Numbered from the stretch's first letter, positions 52,943 through 63,433 are shown. The stretch: 64,000 nucleotides of DNA from Moritella sp. 24 (GCF_018219155.1 NZ_CP056123.1:3171505-3235504); one strand, 5' to 3'. A program made the numbers and translations. The notes: generated by a model from the sequence alone, not told the origin.

Positions 52943-55348
52943 TTATCTATTTTGTAAGCGATTATAATCTAACAAGCCCGCATTAATAGGCTGTAATTGT
53001 TGGTTTAGCGCTTGAATCATATCGCTGTGTTGCCAGAATCGAGGATCTGAACGCCTTACGCCATAATTGTCTAACCAAGCAGCATAATCATCAGCCGTTC
53101 TCATCGCCGCTAAATGTGCCACAAATGTCGGTAACTTGTCAGCTTCAACCGTTAAATACACACTTGGGTAATCACCAATAATGCCACTCACCACAGTTAG
53201 CGTATCTTCAGCTGGTAATAAGTTTGACTCCTCATCCAGTAAACTCGACATATTACTGTGGGCAACATTTTTCAATAATGTATAAACACGCTTTTTACTG
53301 CCATCATTAACGAGTAATACCGAGATCTCTGGCAATTGGTTAATTGGAGCCCCCTCAAGCGCGGTTAATACCCGCATCAATGCGGTTTCTTTACTTGGCG
53401 TGCCCGGTTGAAGCAACGCATATTGACTCGGTAATACTTTAGCCAAGCGCTGCTCTAATAGGCCAAATAGTTCCGTTTTATGATCTTTTGTTTTGTAATT
53501 AATATCCGTATCTTTCGCCACAAAATGATCATTATCTTCTAAGTATTCTTTTAGGTTAATGCCTTCATCACGGTACCAGTAATCATGTTCTTTTTGACGG
53601 CTTTCTTTAGGCAGCAGATTTAAAAAGTTAAACTCCGCTTCCATACGTAAAAAGTCCATATATAAACGCGTATTCAGCTGATGACCGACATTACCATATA
53701 CATCAAAACCAGCGACTAACAAATAGTGAATGCGTTCAAGTAGTGGATAGTCAATTAACCACGCTGTTTTAGGCTGCTGACCGACTAACCCTTTAACGAC
53801 CGTCGCACTATCAAAATGACGGAAAATAGTCAGAGCCGCATTATCATTGCCCTTTTTATCTTGGTTAGCTTTTGTTAGATTTCGGCCATCCCAAATCAAA
53901 TGTAAATCAAGCAATGAATCCTGTTCAAATAATTCATTCACCTTCTGCTGTTTGGCATCTAAATAGTTATTTTGTGCTTGCGAATATTGGAACCAGTTAA
54001 CCACTAAACCAGCGTCACTTTCAGACTCTGCTGGTAGGCGTAAATGTGCCTTTTGCTGAGACAAGAAGTTGTCACTATTAAGTCCAGCTTGTGCCTCGCG
54101 TGCGACAAAAAATACCCAAAAATGATCGTCAATCACATTCACCGCTATCTGACCACGACACACAGGCCCTTTAATAAAGCCCATAATGGTATTTTGAGCC
54201 TCTTGTAGCATGAACTTATAACGAGACTGTGGTGGAATCGCTTCAAACGTGATGAAAGGATTTGAGGCGACCTCCGCTTTGTAGCTTGGGAAATGAGTTA
54301 CGTTATAGTTAGGCTGATAAAATATCTCTTCAAATGTCGACATACGAGCGGTATTAAGCGCATAAGGTAAATGCGTTTTAGCTAAAATAGTTTCACGTTC
54401 ACGCTGTAAACGGTAATACACACGGTCAACCTTAGGGTCGTCATAAGGTCGACGAGTGGCAATAATATCAATGGGCTGACCGGGAGGCGTTTTAGAACGG
54501 ACAAGCTTAAAGTAGTCCATATCTAACTGAGTAGAATACGCTGCATCTAACTCACTAAAATACATATGGGATAAAAACAAATGTTCATAGATATAACGAG
54601 AGACTAGCTGGTTCTTGAGTGATGGTTGATTTAACCACGTTTCCCAATACGTGATTTGAGCAAGAATATCTTCAGATAACGCAGGTAATGGCGACATCTT
54701 TGCGCCCTTCGTTAACCATGACGATAATAATGAAAACTCATCATTGTTTAATGCCGGTAAACCATAAGGCATCCCGCCTGTTGGGTGTTTTAATTCATAT
54801 TCATCAAATTCGTTAATCGTACTGCATTGCTGTTCTCGGTTAAGTGAAAAATCATAACTGTCAGGCAATACCTTACCCGAGACAGCTTGACCGCTTAACG
54901 CATCTCGCTGTTTTAGCACCAATGAGCGATACAGTACACTTGCCATTAGGTTTGCTTCTTCAACTTGTTTTCGCTCATTTAAAACAGATGTAAAACCTTT
55001 TTCACGCCACGCTTGTATTGACGTTGCGTCATCATATAACCGCGTAGGAAGTACAGATCGTAATCGAGAACCACTGTGAACCAATGCTTTACTTAATCCA
55101 CGGTCAATTCCCTCTGGAGAGGTGAGTTTTAGCTGACAAGGCGCATCATAACAACCGTGACAAACAACACAGCGCTGATTTAACAAGGGTTGTACATCAT
55201 TAAGGTAAGTTGACGCTTGTGAACTTAAAGGAGGAACAATTCGGTCCTGAACCTCTTCAGCACCATACATCACATCATAGTTTACAACGAGCACGCCCGC
55301 GCAACCTGACAGCAGCATAAACAAAATAAAAAAGACAGAACGAGACAT
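52943..55348 (-). CDS. cti: fatty acid cis/trans isomerase
   Basis: Cti converts cis to trans unsaturated phospholipid acyl chains in place, stiffening the membrane under solvent, heat or pressure stress. The 801-residue product has an N-terminal membrane anchor/lipobox-like start (LLSGCAG), a cytochrome c-type haem site CVVCH (about residues 60-64) and long helical domains with the family motifs GGMPYGLPALN and FISFEA-like FITFEAIPPQSRYKF. The frame starts six bases earlier, but AAAGGA spaced 6 bp from the ATG at 55348 supports the latter. It lies 148 bp upstream of the lipoprotein gene and could be in the same unit. Confidence 0.92.
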   Translation of the reverse strand: MSRSVFFILFMLLSGCAGVLVVNYDVMYGAEEVQDRIVPPLSSQASTYLNDVQPLLNQRCVVCHGCYDAPCQLKLTSPEGIDRGLSKALVHSGSRLRSVLPTRLYDDATSIQAWREKGFTSVLNERKQVEEANLMASVLYRSLVLKQRDALSGQAVSGKVLPDSYDFSLNREQQCSTINEFDEYELKHPTGGMPYGLPALNNDEFSLLSSWLTKGAKMSPLPALSEDILAQITYWETWLNQPSLKNQLVSRYIYEHLFLSHMYFSELDAAYSTQLDMDYFKLVRSKTPPGQPIDIIATRRPYDDPKVDRVYYRLQRERETILAKTHLPYALNTARMSTFEEIFYQPNYNVTHFPSYKAEVASNPFITFEAIPPQSRYKFMLQEAQNTIMGFIKGPVCRGQIAVNVIDDHFWVFFVAREAQAGLNSDNFLSQQKAHLRLPAESESDAGLVVNWFQYSQAQNNYLDAKQQKVNELFEQDSLLDLHLIWDGRNLTKANQDKKGNDNAALTIFRHFDSATVVKGLVGQQPKTAWLIDYPLLERIHYLLVAGFDVYGNVGHQLNTRLYMDFLRMEAEFNFLNLLPKESRQKEHDYWYRDEGINLKEYLEDNDHFVAKDTDINYKTKDHKTELFGLLEQRLAKVLPSQYALLQPGTPSKETALMRVLTALEGAPINQLPEISVLLVNDGSKKRVYTLLKNVAHSNMSSLLDEESNLLPAEDTLTVVSGIIGDYPSVYLTVEADKLPTFVAHLAAMRTADDYAAWLDNYGVRRSDPRFWQHSDMIQALNQQLQPINAGLLDYNRLQNR

Positions 55349-55791
55349 TAGCATCCTTTCACAGTCAGTACTTAATTAAAAACGTAAAACACTAAGTGCT
55401 TTATAACAAAAGACTGATCATGATATACCGAGCCAAGTTACAAATACAAGTTGAGGCTCGACTAGCCTATTCAGCGACCAGCATAAAATATACCGCCAAC
55501 TTATGTATTATGGTTAATCAGCGCCCATTTCCCCACGATAAATTAATTTTATTGTAAGAAGTTGTCAGCGAAAAGTCGGTATAAAGGTATTTATCAAACT
55601 AAATAGTACAATTAATCATAATAAAGTACTTAAATATGCTAAAAATTCGCATTAAAAATAACACATATTGTGACAACGATTCCCATACCAATTACGGATA
55701 GGTTACATAGTTTTAAATATGTTTATAATCCACCAAACTATTTAGTGCGGACAGACCGACACTCTACATTAAACTATCCAAGGTAGGACAA
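55349..55791. other. intergenic region between cti and the two-component system
   Basis: This 443-bp AT-rich region must hold promoters for cti (leftward) and the response regulator (rightward). I see no gene in it. A candidate sigma-70 promoter is at 55702-55729. Confidence 0.6.
55702..55729 (+). promoter_or_regulatory. candidate promoter of the rstAB-like pair
   Basis: GTTACA (55702-55707) and a perfect TATAAT (55724-55729) are 16 bp apart, 62 bp before the response-regulator start. Confidence 0.5.
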
Positions 55792-56481
55792 ATGCCTAAA
55801 ACTAGAATATTAATTGTCGAAGATGACCACGAAATTGCCCGATTAACTGCAATGTATTTAAACAGTGAAGGCTATGAAACGAAAGTTATCAATGATGGTG
55901 CGATAGCATTAAGTACCATCAAGCAATACCAACCTAACCTGCTCATTTTAGATTTAATGCTGCCAGGATTATCTGGCATGGAGATTTGTGCGCAAGCGAG
56001 AAATTTTTTCAAAGAACCTATTCTCGTATTAACAGCTTGTGATGATGAACTAAGCGAAGTGAGCTTGCTCAAGTTGGGCGCTGATGATTACCTGACAAAA
56101 CCTGTGCGCCCACATATTATGGCAGCACGCATTACAGCATTATTACGTCGCACAACAAGACACCAAAAAAGTAGATATAACACAATAGAACTCAAACGCC
56201 TTAAAATAGACCCAAGAAGACAGCGTGTTGAATTTAGAGGAAAGGCCTTAGAGCTCACCGACTCTGAATATGATCTATTATTATTATTAACCAAAAATGT
56301 TGGGCAAATCATTTCTCGAGAAGAATGCTGTCAGCAGCTACGTGGTATCGACCATGATTTTTCGGATCGTTCTATTGATATGCGAATTTCAGGCTTGCGT
56401 AAAAAGCTCAATATTGATTGTTCTACCCAACAAATAATCAAAACAGTGCGTAATAAAGGCTATATGCTAATCAATGAATAA
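55792..56481 (+). CDS. OmpR-family response regulator, RstA-like
   Basis: The 229-residue protein has a receiver domain (ILIVEDDHE, phosphoacceptor Asp in LLILDLMLPGLSG near residue 52, conserved Lys in DDYLTKPV) and a C-terminal winged helix with QLRGIDHDFSDRSIDM, RISGLRKKL and IKTVRNKGYML. The LRG-x5-DRS block matches RstA better than OmpR or PhoB. It overlaps its kinase gene by 8 bp. Targets are unknown. AGG precedes the start. Confidence 0.92.
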   Translation: MPKTRILIVEDDHEIARLTAMYLNSEGYETKVINDGAIALSTIKQYQPNLLILDLMLPGLSGMEICAQARNFFKEPILVLTACDDELSEVSLLKLGADDYLTKPVRPHIMAARITALLRRTTRHQKSRYNTIELKRLKIDPRRQRVEFRGKALELTDSEYDLLLLLTKNVGQIISREECCQQLRGIDHDFSDRSIDMRISGLRKKLNIDCSTQQIIKTVRNKGYMLINE

Positions 56482-57817
56482 TCGTATCACCTCACTATTT
56501 TCGCATATTTATATATGCATAGTGATCGCCATCTGCGCTTGTATTTTATTAACCGTGTGGTTAATGAATATATTTGCCTATCAAAAAGATACTGAGCATT
56601 TTTATACCAACACGATGCAAGTTTATCGAGAGCTAGAGTCTCAGCGTAATAGTGTGTCAATGAGTGCTGATGATTTTTATCAGCGCGCTGAAATAGATTT
56701 ATATAACTACAATATTGAAAAAATAACGTTATTAAAAAGCCTATCTCCTTGCCAGAAATGTGAATATATAAAGACGATGAATAAAGTCGATATTTACATG
56801 CAAGAGAGTAACGAATACTTAGCGGTATACCGACTCAGTAACGCAATTGCAGCGATCACGATCAGTGAAGATCTTTATGATGCAAATGTCGAAAAAGGTG
56901 TGGGTGATGATATCATCTTACTTGGTACCTTTGCTTTCATGTTATTTCTTATCGCGTTAAACCTCTATCGACCGATTCGTAAGTTACAATTACAGATAAA
57001 TCATTTAGTTGCCATCAATCATACCTTCGGTAATGGCGATTTAACTGCGCGCGTTGATATTAAGACAACCCCTTTACTTCATGATTTATCAACGAGCTTT
57101 AATGCGATGGCAAAAGCGATTACCGAACGTGTTGATGAAGGTGCTATATTCGCGCAAGCCTTACCCCATGAGGTAAGAACACCGCTTAGCCGAATACAAC
57201 TCGCAGTGGGTCTATTAAAGCAGGATCTAAAACAAAAGAAACACACCGATTTACTTGATAGTATTGATGATTATGTAGATGACATGGTTGAGTTATCGGA
57301 ACAAATAACCACATTTTCACGCGTAAGTTCTAAACACTCTTGTTGTAATGAAGACGAGCAATCAATTGAATTAGCTCACTTCATTCATTCAAGAATAATG
57401 CTCTATGATACGCACAGTAATATCAATATAAGCTTCCACGCTGAAGACGAATCCACGATTCAAAGCAGCCCAATGTGTTTACGTTTAGCCTTTGATAACT
57501 TACTAAAAAATATGTTAAATCACGCTAGTTCTCACGTTGAAGTCAACGTCATTCAACTTGCTAAAACCATTAAAATCACCGTGGAAGATGACGGTCCCGG
57601 TATACCGCCAGAAAACTATCACCAGATTTTCATTCCTTTTGCGCGTTTAGATAAAAGCCGCAGCCGTAAAACCGGTGGTTTAGGCCTCGGCTTACCCATT
57701 GCCAAAAGCGCATCAAAACGCTTAGGCGGGCGAATTATCGTATCAAAAAGCAAACTAGGAGGGGCTAAGTTCACACTCATCATTCCCACCCAGGCGAAAA
57801 AACAAGGACTCATATAG
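56474..57817 (+). CDS. sensor histidine kinase, RstB-like, with periplasmic CxxC
   Basis: The 447-residue kinase has membrane helices at about 10-32 and 145-165, a periplasmic domain of ~110 residues, a HAMP domain, HisKA with the phospho-His in LPHEVRTPLSR and an ATP-binding domain with NLLKNMLNHA, EDDGPGIPPE and GGLGLGLPIA. The periplasmic part contains SPCQKCEYIK, a CxxC pair that could be a disulfide or metal site. The gene overlaps the regulator by 8 bp. The stimulus is unknown; in E. coli RstB responds through PhoPQ. Confidence 0.9.
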   Translation: MNNRITSLFSHIYICIVIAICACILLTVWLMNIFAYQKDTEHFYTNTMQVYRELESQRNSVSMSADDFYQRAEIDLYNYNIEKITLLKSLSPCQKCEYIKTMNKVDIYMQESNEYLAVYRLSNAIAAITISEDLYDANVEKGVGDDIILLGTFAFMLFLIALNLYRPIRKLQLQINHLVAINHTFGNGDLTARVDIKTTPLLHDLSTSFNAMAKAITERVDEGAIFAQALPHEVRTPLSRIQLAVGLLKQDLKQKKHTDLLDSIDDYVDDMVELSEQITTFSRVSSKHSCCNEDEQSIELAHFIHSRIMLYDTHSNINISFHAEDESTIQSSPMCLRLAFDNLLKNMLNHASSHVEVNVIQLAKTIKITVEDDGPGIPPENYHQIFIPFARLDKSRSRKTGGLGLGLPIAKSASKRLGGRIIVSKSKLGGAKFTLIIPTQAKKQGLI

Positions 57818-57821
57818 GCGA

Positions 57822-58442
57822 TTAATTGGTATAACGGCTTAACACTTTATCCACTGATTTTTTTGGTGTTTTAGCGATCTTTTGCACCAAGGTAAACGGG
57901 ACAATCGCTAAGTTACAACGAGACTTTATTTCATCTAACATGACTAACCAAAGCTTAGTCGTCATTTCAGAATCAAATAAAGCCCGGTGAAACCCACCCT
58001 CTGAAGGTATATTGGTGTACTTAATCAGTTCACCTAATTTGTGGCTGGGCGCATCTTGAAGTATGCGCCTTGCCACCAGCAATGAACAACTGAATTCACC
58101 GTCATAGTGTCGATCAATACGCGTCAGTTCAGCATCTAAAAAACGTTTATCAAATGACGCATTATGCGCGACCAAATTATAACCTTGAATAAAGTCAGCA
58201 AAACGGTGCATTACTTCTTCGCAAGGTGCAGCATCTTCTAACATGCTATTGGTAATGCCCGTATAATTGGCAATAAAACCACTCACTCGTCTACCCGGGT
58301 GCATCAACTCTTGAAAACGTCCTGTGATCTCACCATTTTCGATTTTTACTGCACCGATCTCAATTGCACGATCACCCATGTCAGGTGATAGTCCTGTTGT
58401 CTCGAAATCCAGTATAATAAGGGTATCAGCATTCGCTATCAT
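57822..58442 (-). CDS. DEDDh 3'-5' exonuclease (DNA polymerase III epsilon-like)
   Basis: The 206-residue cytoplasmic protein has the three exonuclease motifs: ILDFETTGLS (Asp/Glu), LVAHNASFDKRFL (Asp), and HRALFDSEMTTKLW (His and Asp). It has no tau-binding tail like DnaQ, so it is an orphan proofreading-type exonuclease, comparable to Vibrio 'exonuclease' homologues. GAGAG precedes the ATG. It converges on the histidine kinase gene with only 4 bp between the stop codons. Confidence 0.9.
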   Translation of the reverse strand: MIANADTLIILDFETTGLSPDMGDRAIEIGAVKIENGEITGRFQELMHPGRRVSGFIANYTGITNSMLEDAAPCEEVMHRFADFIQGYNLVAHNASFDKRFLDAELTRIDRHYDGEFSCSLLVARRILQDAPSHKLGELIKYTNIPSEGGFHRALFDSEMTTKLWLVMLDEIKSRCNLAIVPFTLVQKIAKTPKKSVDKVLSRYTN

Positions 58443-58559
58443 TCAAACTTTCTCTCTTCTTTATTGCTTACAAGCTGGCAGGAAATATAAAACCGTATGC
58501 TAACACAACCGATCTAAGTCTACACTAAGGGTAATAGCTGTTTTATAAGAGGGAACTGT

Positions 58560-60977
58560 ATGTCGATAAAACCTCTAAGTTGTAGCCAGTTATATCGTGC
58601 TTCAACACTGTCAGAACTTTCCGAAAACTGTAAATCCACCAAACATCTACAGCCGTTAGATCAAATCATTGGTCAAGATCGGGCCCAACAAGCCGTCGAA
58701 TTTGCCATGTCGATCAAAGAAAAAGGCTATAACATTTATGCGCTTGGTAATAATGGTTTAGGTAAACGAACCATGGTATTGCGGTATTTAAATCGCCACG
58801 AGCCCAACGGTCATCACAGTAATTTAAATTGTAGTCTCAATAATAGCGCTGTCTTTGATTGGTGTTATGTCGTTAATTTTGATAATGCACGCCACCCCAA
58901 AGTATTGAAACTCCCCGCAGGACAAGGACAGCAATTCAAAAAGGATGTAGAAAACTTAATCCATCGTTTAGTCAAAGCCTTACCCATGGCATTTGATAAT
59001 GAAATCTATTTTGCCCGCTCCGACAAACTAAAAAATCAGCTGGAAGAAAAACAAGAAGCGGTGTTACAAAACCTCACTAAGTTAGCACAGCAACATAGCA
59101 TTAGCCTGACTCTGACAGCCCAAGGAGATTATCAACTCACCGCAGTCGATGCCAAGGGTGAAGCTTATACAGAAGAAGGGTTCGACCAATTAAGCGACAA
59201 AGAAAGGAAGCACTTTGAAACAAACATCAGCGAGTTAGAAAGTAAACTACGAGACATCATCCGCCAATTAACAGTTTGGGAAGAAGAGTTTAGCGATAAA
59301 CTTCAAAAATTAGATGAACAAATCGCTCTTGAAGTATTAGTGCATTGCACCACAACATTAAAAGATAAATACAACCAACAGCCAGAAATAAAAGCACACC
59401 TGAGTGCGATGAATAAAGACATACTCACCAATCTTGAAATATTTATAGAAAGCAGTGACGATGATATTTCCTTAGCTTATGCAGCATTAGACAAAAAAAT
59501 GCCACGCCGGTATCAAGTTAACGTATTAGTGAGTCAAAAAACAGATGGCTTCCCTATCGTGGTAGAAGAAAGTCCCAATTATCATACTATCTTTGGCTAT
59601 ATTGAAAATGCGACATTTAAAGGCACTGTTTTTACCGATGCATCATTGATCCGCAGTGGTAGCTTGCACAAAGCAAACGGTGGTGTATTAATGATGGATG
59701 CAGTCAAAGTACTCGAAAGGCCCTATGTTTGGGACGGGTTAAAGCGGGCATTACGCGCCAACAAATTGAATTTAAGCTCACTAGAACGAGAAGTCAGTTT
59801 ATCAGGCACTATCTCATTAGATCCTGAACCAATCCCTCTGTCTGTTAAGATTATTTTATTCGGAGACTATCAAACTTACCGCCTTTTACAGCAATATGAT
59901 CCCGAATTTAAAGAGCTATTTCGTGTCACTGCAGACTTTGAAGATGTCATGCCCAGAACCCCTATCGCAGAAGCGCATTACGCTCAATTTATATCGAGCA
60001 TCATTCATGATAACAATATGTTGCACTGTGACCGAAAAGCCATGAGTCGAATTATTGAGTACAGCTCTCGACAAGCTGAAGACCAAGATAAATTATCACT
60101 GCACTCTCTCGATATTGCGAACCTTTTACGTGAAACCAATTACTGTGCACGTTTAGCCAATGCCACTCTCATTAGAAAGCACCATGTCGAACAAGCGCTA
60201 GCCAATAAGCAGCAACGCGCGAGTCGACTTCAAGATTACTTATTACAAAGCTTCGTTAACGGCTCAACATTAATTGATATTAGCGGTAAAAAGGTAGGCC
60301 AAATTAATGCCCTATCCGTTATTGCTACATCCGAACATCAATTTGGTATTCCGGGACGGATAACTGCAACAGCATCATTTGGTGAGGGTGAAATATTTGA
60401 TATTGAACGCCAGGTCAAACTCGGCGGTAATATTCATTCCAAAGGAGTTATGATCCTATCTGCGTACCTTGCTTCTGCGTTTGGGAAAACAGCGAAGATC
60501 CCCCTTACAACACGCTTAACCTTCGAGCAATCTTACGGAGAAGTCGATGGTGACAGCGCATCATTAGCCGAATGCTGCGCTATTATCTCAGCCTTTTCAC
60601 AACTGCCCTTACGTCAAGATATAGCCATTACAGGATCCATGGATCAATTTGGCCATGCGCAGCCGATTGGTGGCGTAAATGAAAAAATTGAAGGTTTTTT
60701 TGATGTGTGTGTATCAAAGGGAGCTCTTGCCACTCAAGGCGTCATTATTCCGCAAGCAAATGTGCATAATTTAATGCTGCGTAATGATGTTGTCGAGGCT
60801 GTTGAAAATGAAACATTCCATATTTGGGCTATCGATCATGTAAAAGAAGCCGTGAACCTATTCACCAATATGATCGCCGGAGAAGCCTACGATAATGAGG
60901 AGTACCCTGAACATTCTGTCTTTGGCATTACACAATTACGGCTTAATAAACTACGAGATGTAAAATCAAATACTTAA
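58560..60977 (+). CDS. Lon-family ATP-dependent protease (AAA_32 / YcbZ-like)
   Basis: The 805-residue protein combines an N-terminal domain with a P-loop (LGNNGLGKRT), a coiled-coil middle, an AAA_32 segment (HKANGGVLMMDA, ALRANKLNLSSLERE, DPEPIPLSVKIILFGD) and a C-terminal Lon protease domain. Ser666 in DGDSASLAEC and Lys709 in GVNEKIEGF form the catalytic dyad, 43 residues apart as in E. coli Lon (679/722). The family is distinct from true Lon and close to E. coli YcbZ (LonH), but longer. Substrate is unknown. GAGGGA precedes the start. Confidence 0.92.
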   Translation: MSIKPLSCSQLYRASTLSELSENCKSTKHLQPLDQIIGQDRAQQAVEFAMSIKEKGYNIYALGNNGLGKRTMVLRYLNRHEPNGHHSNLNCSLNNSAVFDWCYVVNFDNARHPKVLKLPAGQGQQFKKDVENLIHRLVKALPMAFDNEIYFARSDKLKNQLEEKQEAVLQNLTKLAQQHSISLTLTAQGDYQLTAVDAKGEAYTEEGFDQLSDKERKHFETNISELESKLRDIIRQLTVWEEEFSDKLQKLDEQIALEVLVHCTTTLKDKYNQQPEIKAHLSAMNKDILTNLEIFIESSDDDISLAYAALDKKMPRRYQVNVLVSQKTDGFPIVVEESPNYHTIFGYIENATFKGTVFTDASLIRSGSLHKANGGVLMMDAVKVLERPYVWDGLKRALRANKLNLSSLEREVSLSGTISLDPEPIPLSVKIILFGDYQTYRLLQQYDPEFKELFRVTADFEDVMPRTPIAEAHYAQFISSIIHDNNMLHCDRKAMSRIIEYSSRQAEDQDKLSLHSLDIANLLRETNYCARLANATLIRKHHVEQALANKQQRASRLQDYLLQSFVNGSTLIDISGKKVGQINALSVIATSEHQFGIPGRITATASFGEGEIFDIERQVKLGGNIHSKGVMILSAYLASAFGKTAKIPLTTRLTFEQSYGEVDGDSASLAECCAIISAFSQLPLRQDIAITGSMDQFGHAQPIGGVNEKIEGFFDVCVSKGALATQGVIIPQANVHNLMLRNDVVEAVENETFHIWAIDHVKEAVNLFTNMIAGEAYDNEEYPEHSVFGITQLRLNKLRDVKSNT

Positions 60978-61098
60978 TAAAAAAGTATAAACATAAATAA
61001 ACCACTCACTTAGGGTTAAAAATGGCTGAATTAAGTTGACATAACTTAGTGAAATTTTATACTGCAGTCTCTTAGGGCAGGGTTAAGTAATAGCAGCA

Positions 61099-63291
61099 AT
61101 GATAAGTCTAAAATGGAATGAAGACATGTGCGTAGGTATCGATGAAATCGATGCTGACCATAAAAAAATCCTCTCTATTATTGCATCTATTATCGACGCT
61201 ATTGAGACGAACAGTAACACTGAAACAATTGATAAACACTTTACTGATTTACTTATTCATACAACCGCCCACTTCAAACATGAAGAAGCATTAATGCAAA
61301 CAATGAACTTCATCGACTTCATTGAGCATCGAAAAGACCATTGTGCATTTCTCAATAAAATACCTGAATTACAAAAACAAATCGTCGACTCAAGCAATGT
61401 CGAAAATGCTGAAGAAGTCTGTCAGTTTTTATATGACTGGGTAATTGAGCATATTCTCATTTCAGACATGGACTACGTACACGCTTTTCATAACGAAACT
61501 CGCCGTTCAACATCATTAAAAACACTCTTCTATCGCTCATCAGAATGGCTCAGTCACCGCGTTAATATTTCGACTCGTGTGCTTATTACTTCTGTGTTAC
61601 CCATTATTGGCGTTCTCATTCTAAGCTTTGTCGCCATTAAAGATAACTACCAGCAATACAAGAATATGCAGCTATTAGAGAACCTAACTCAAATCGTGAT
61701 ACAGGTTAGCTCGCTCACACACAGTTTACAGATTGAACGTGGACTGCTGTCTAGTTATATAAGTTCTGACTTCACCCGCTTCTCTAAAGCGCTAATAACA
61801 AGACAATATAAAAGTACCAATGAAATACACGTATTTTCAACACTGTTAAACTCTCGGGTAGCCTTGTTAAAAGAACCCACACTAGTCGACTTTATTCAAT
61901 CGACACAAGTTGATATCGCAGAACTGATCGAATTCAGAAAAAACGTACTCGACCCATCACTCACAAACGAGCAAATGTTAACGGGTTATAATGACATTAT
62001 TGGCAAGTTATTATCACGCGTTAATCACTTATCACAGATTAAAATGAATGCTCGGTTTGCTAACCATATTACCGCAATTAACGCAATTTCTGGATTAAAG
62101 GAGATCCTCGGACAGCAACGTGAAATAGGCACACTGCTGATCGACGAAAAGATTTCAACACACGATATAATACACAACGAACGTTACAACCAACTTTATA
62201 CGCAACTGGGCATGCAACTTAATGCCATCTTCATTTTCAATTATTCCGCAACTGAAGAACAGAAACAAATTTGTGGCGACTTATGCAACACCATTCAACA
62301 TAAAGCTTTTATTAACAAAACAATATCTGACTTTATGCTACAGCCACTAACGCAGAAAAGTAGTCAATTTTGGTTTGTTCAACTGTCTCAGCGCATTGAT
62401 GATATTAAGATTGTTACCGACAAACTGGTACGCGAACTCGAAGTTAAAACGAAATTAAGACTAAGCAAATTAGAACAACGATTTTATTTCGTGTTAATGC
62501 TAATCACCACGATTGTCATCTTTAATATTTTACTGTTCACCGTCTTATTTCACAGCGTCATTACGCCAATCCGTCGTATCACAAACGCCTTACAAAAAGT
62601 GACGTTAGGTCATTATAATCAGCAAATGGATGACTGCTATTCAAATGATGAAATTGGCGATATGTATGACGCATATGAAACCCTGCGCAGAAAGCTATTA
62701 CAGGCAGACATGGCGAAAAGTCTTATTAAGCGTCAGCAACAATCCTTATTAGATCGCCGTAAAGAACGAGATAAATACCGCGAACTGGCTTCACGCGATA
62801 CCTTAACAGGGGCATTAAACAGACGTAAATTCAATCATATTCTGAAACAAGAAATTGGGTTTGCTAAACAGGACAAGCAAAAACTCTCGTTAATGCTGCT
62901 TGATATTGATCACTTTAAAACAATTAACGATAACTATGGCCATGCAGGTGGCGACCAAGTGTTACGTGATTTTTACGAGGCTTGCTTTAATAGTGTTAAA
63001 TCGTCTGACATCGTCGCACGTATCGGTGGCGAAGAGTTTGCTATCTTAATGCCAGAAACAACGAAACAACAAGCACAGTGTATAGCAGAACGACTACGCC
63101 TTAATATCAGTGAACTAACAGTCCTTTATGGCCAAGCGCATATTCACTTAACAGTCAGTATTGGCCTTGCAGAATGGCATGAGTTCGACTCATTTAATAA
63201 TGATGAGTTTATTGCCTATACAGATAAGTTACTCTACAAAGCTAAAAATAACGGTCGTAATTGCGTGGTGCTAGATCACAATAAAGAATGA
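61099..63291 (+). CDS. diguanylate cyclase with hemerythrin, NIT and HAMP domains
   Basis: The 730-residue protein starts with a bacteriohemerythrin domain (about 1-135) carrying the di-iron ligands: DADHKK, HTTAHFKHEE, HRKDH and HILISDMDY. It is followed by a membrane helix (~158-178), a periplasmic NIT (nitrate/nitrite-sensing) domain with SLQIERGLLSSYI and GQQREIGTLLI, a second helix (~465-490), HAMP, and a GGDEF domain with active-site IGGEEF. The I-site position reads KSSD, so product inhibition is probably lost. It should make cyclic di-GMP in response to oxygen or nitrogen oxides. Confidence 0.93.
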   Translation: MISLKWNEDMCVGIDEIDADHKKILSIIASIIDAIETNSNTETIDKHFTDLLIHTTAHFKHEEALMQTMNFIDFIEHRKDHCAFLNKIPELQKQIVDSSNVENAEEVCQFLYDWVIEHILISDMDYVHAFHNETRRSTSLKTLFYRSSEWLSHRVNISTRVLITSVLPIIGVLILSFVAIKDNYQQYKNMQLLENLTQIVIQVSSLTHSLQIERGLLSSYISSDFTRFSKALITRQYKSTNEIHVFSTLLNSRVALLKEPTLVDFIQSTQVDIAELIEFRKNVLDPSLTNEQMLTGYNDIIGKLLSRVNHLSQIKMNARFANHITAINAISGLKEILGQQREIGTLLIDEKISTHDIIHNERYNQLYTQLGMQLNAIFIFNYSATEEQKQICGDLCNTIQHKAFINKTISDFMLQPLTQKSSQFWFVQLSQRIDDIKIVTDKLVRELEVKTKLRLSKLEQRFYFVLMLITTIVIFNILLFTVLFHSVITPIRRITNALQKVTLGHYNQQMDDCYSNDEIGDMYDAYETLRRKLLQADMAKSLIKRQQQSLLDRRKERDKYRELASRDTLTGALNRRKFNHILKQEIGFAKQDKQKLSLMLLDIDHFKTINDNYGHAGGDQVLRDFYEACFNSVKSSDIVARIGGEEFAILMPETTKQQAQCIAERLRLNISELTVLYGQAHIHLTVSIGLAEWHEFDSFNNDEFIAYTDKLLYKAKNNGRNCVVLDHNKE

Positions 63292-63433
63292 TGATATCGC
63301 TCAGGTGAAATAAGTGAAGTTAACAAAGTCTGAACTTATATTTTGGAATAGGAAGTTGGTTTCAAATGGTAGATTTTAAATGGGCACTCCAAATATGGCT
63401 TAGAGTAACCCACTCATTATGCCCAATACAGTA

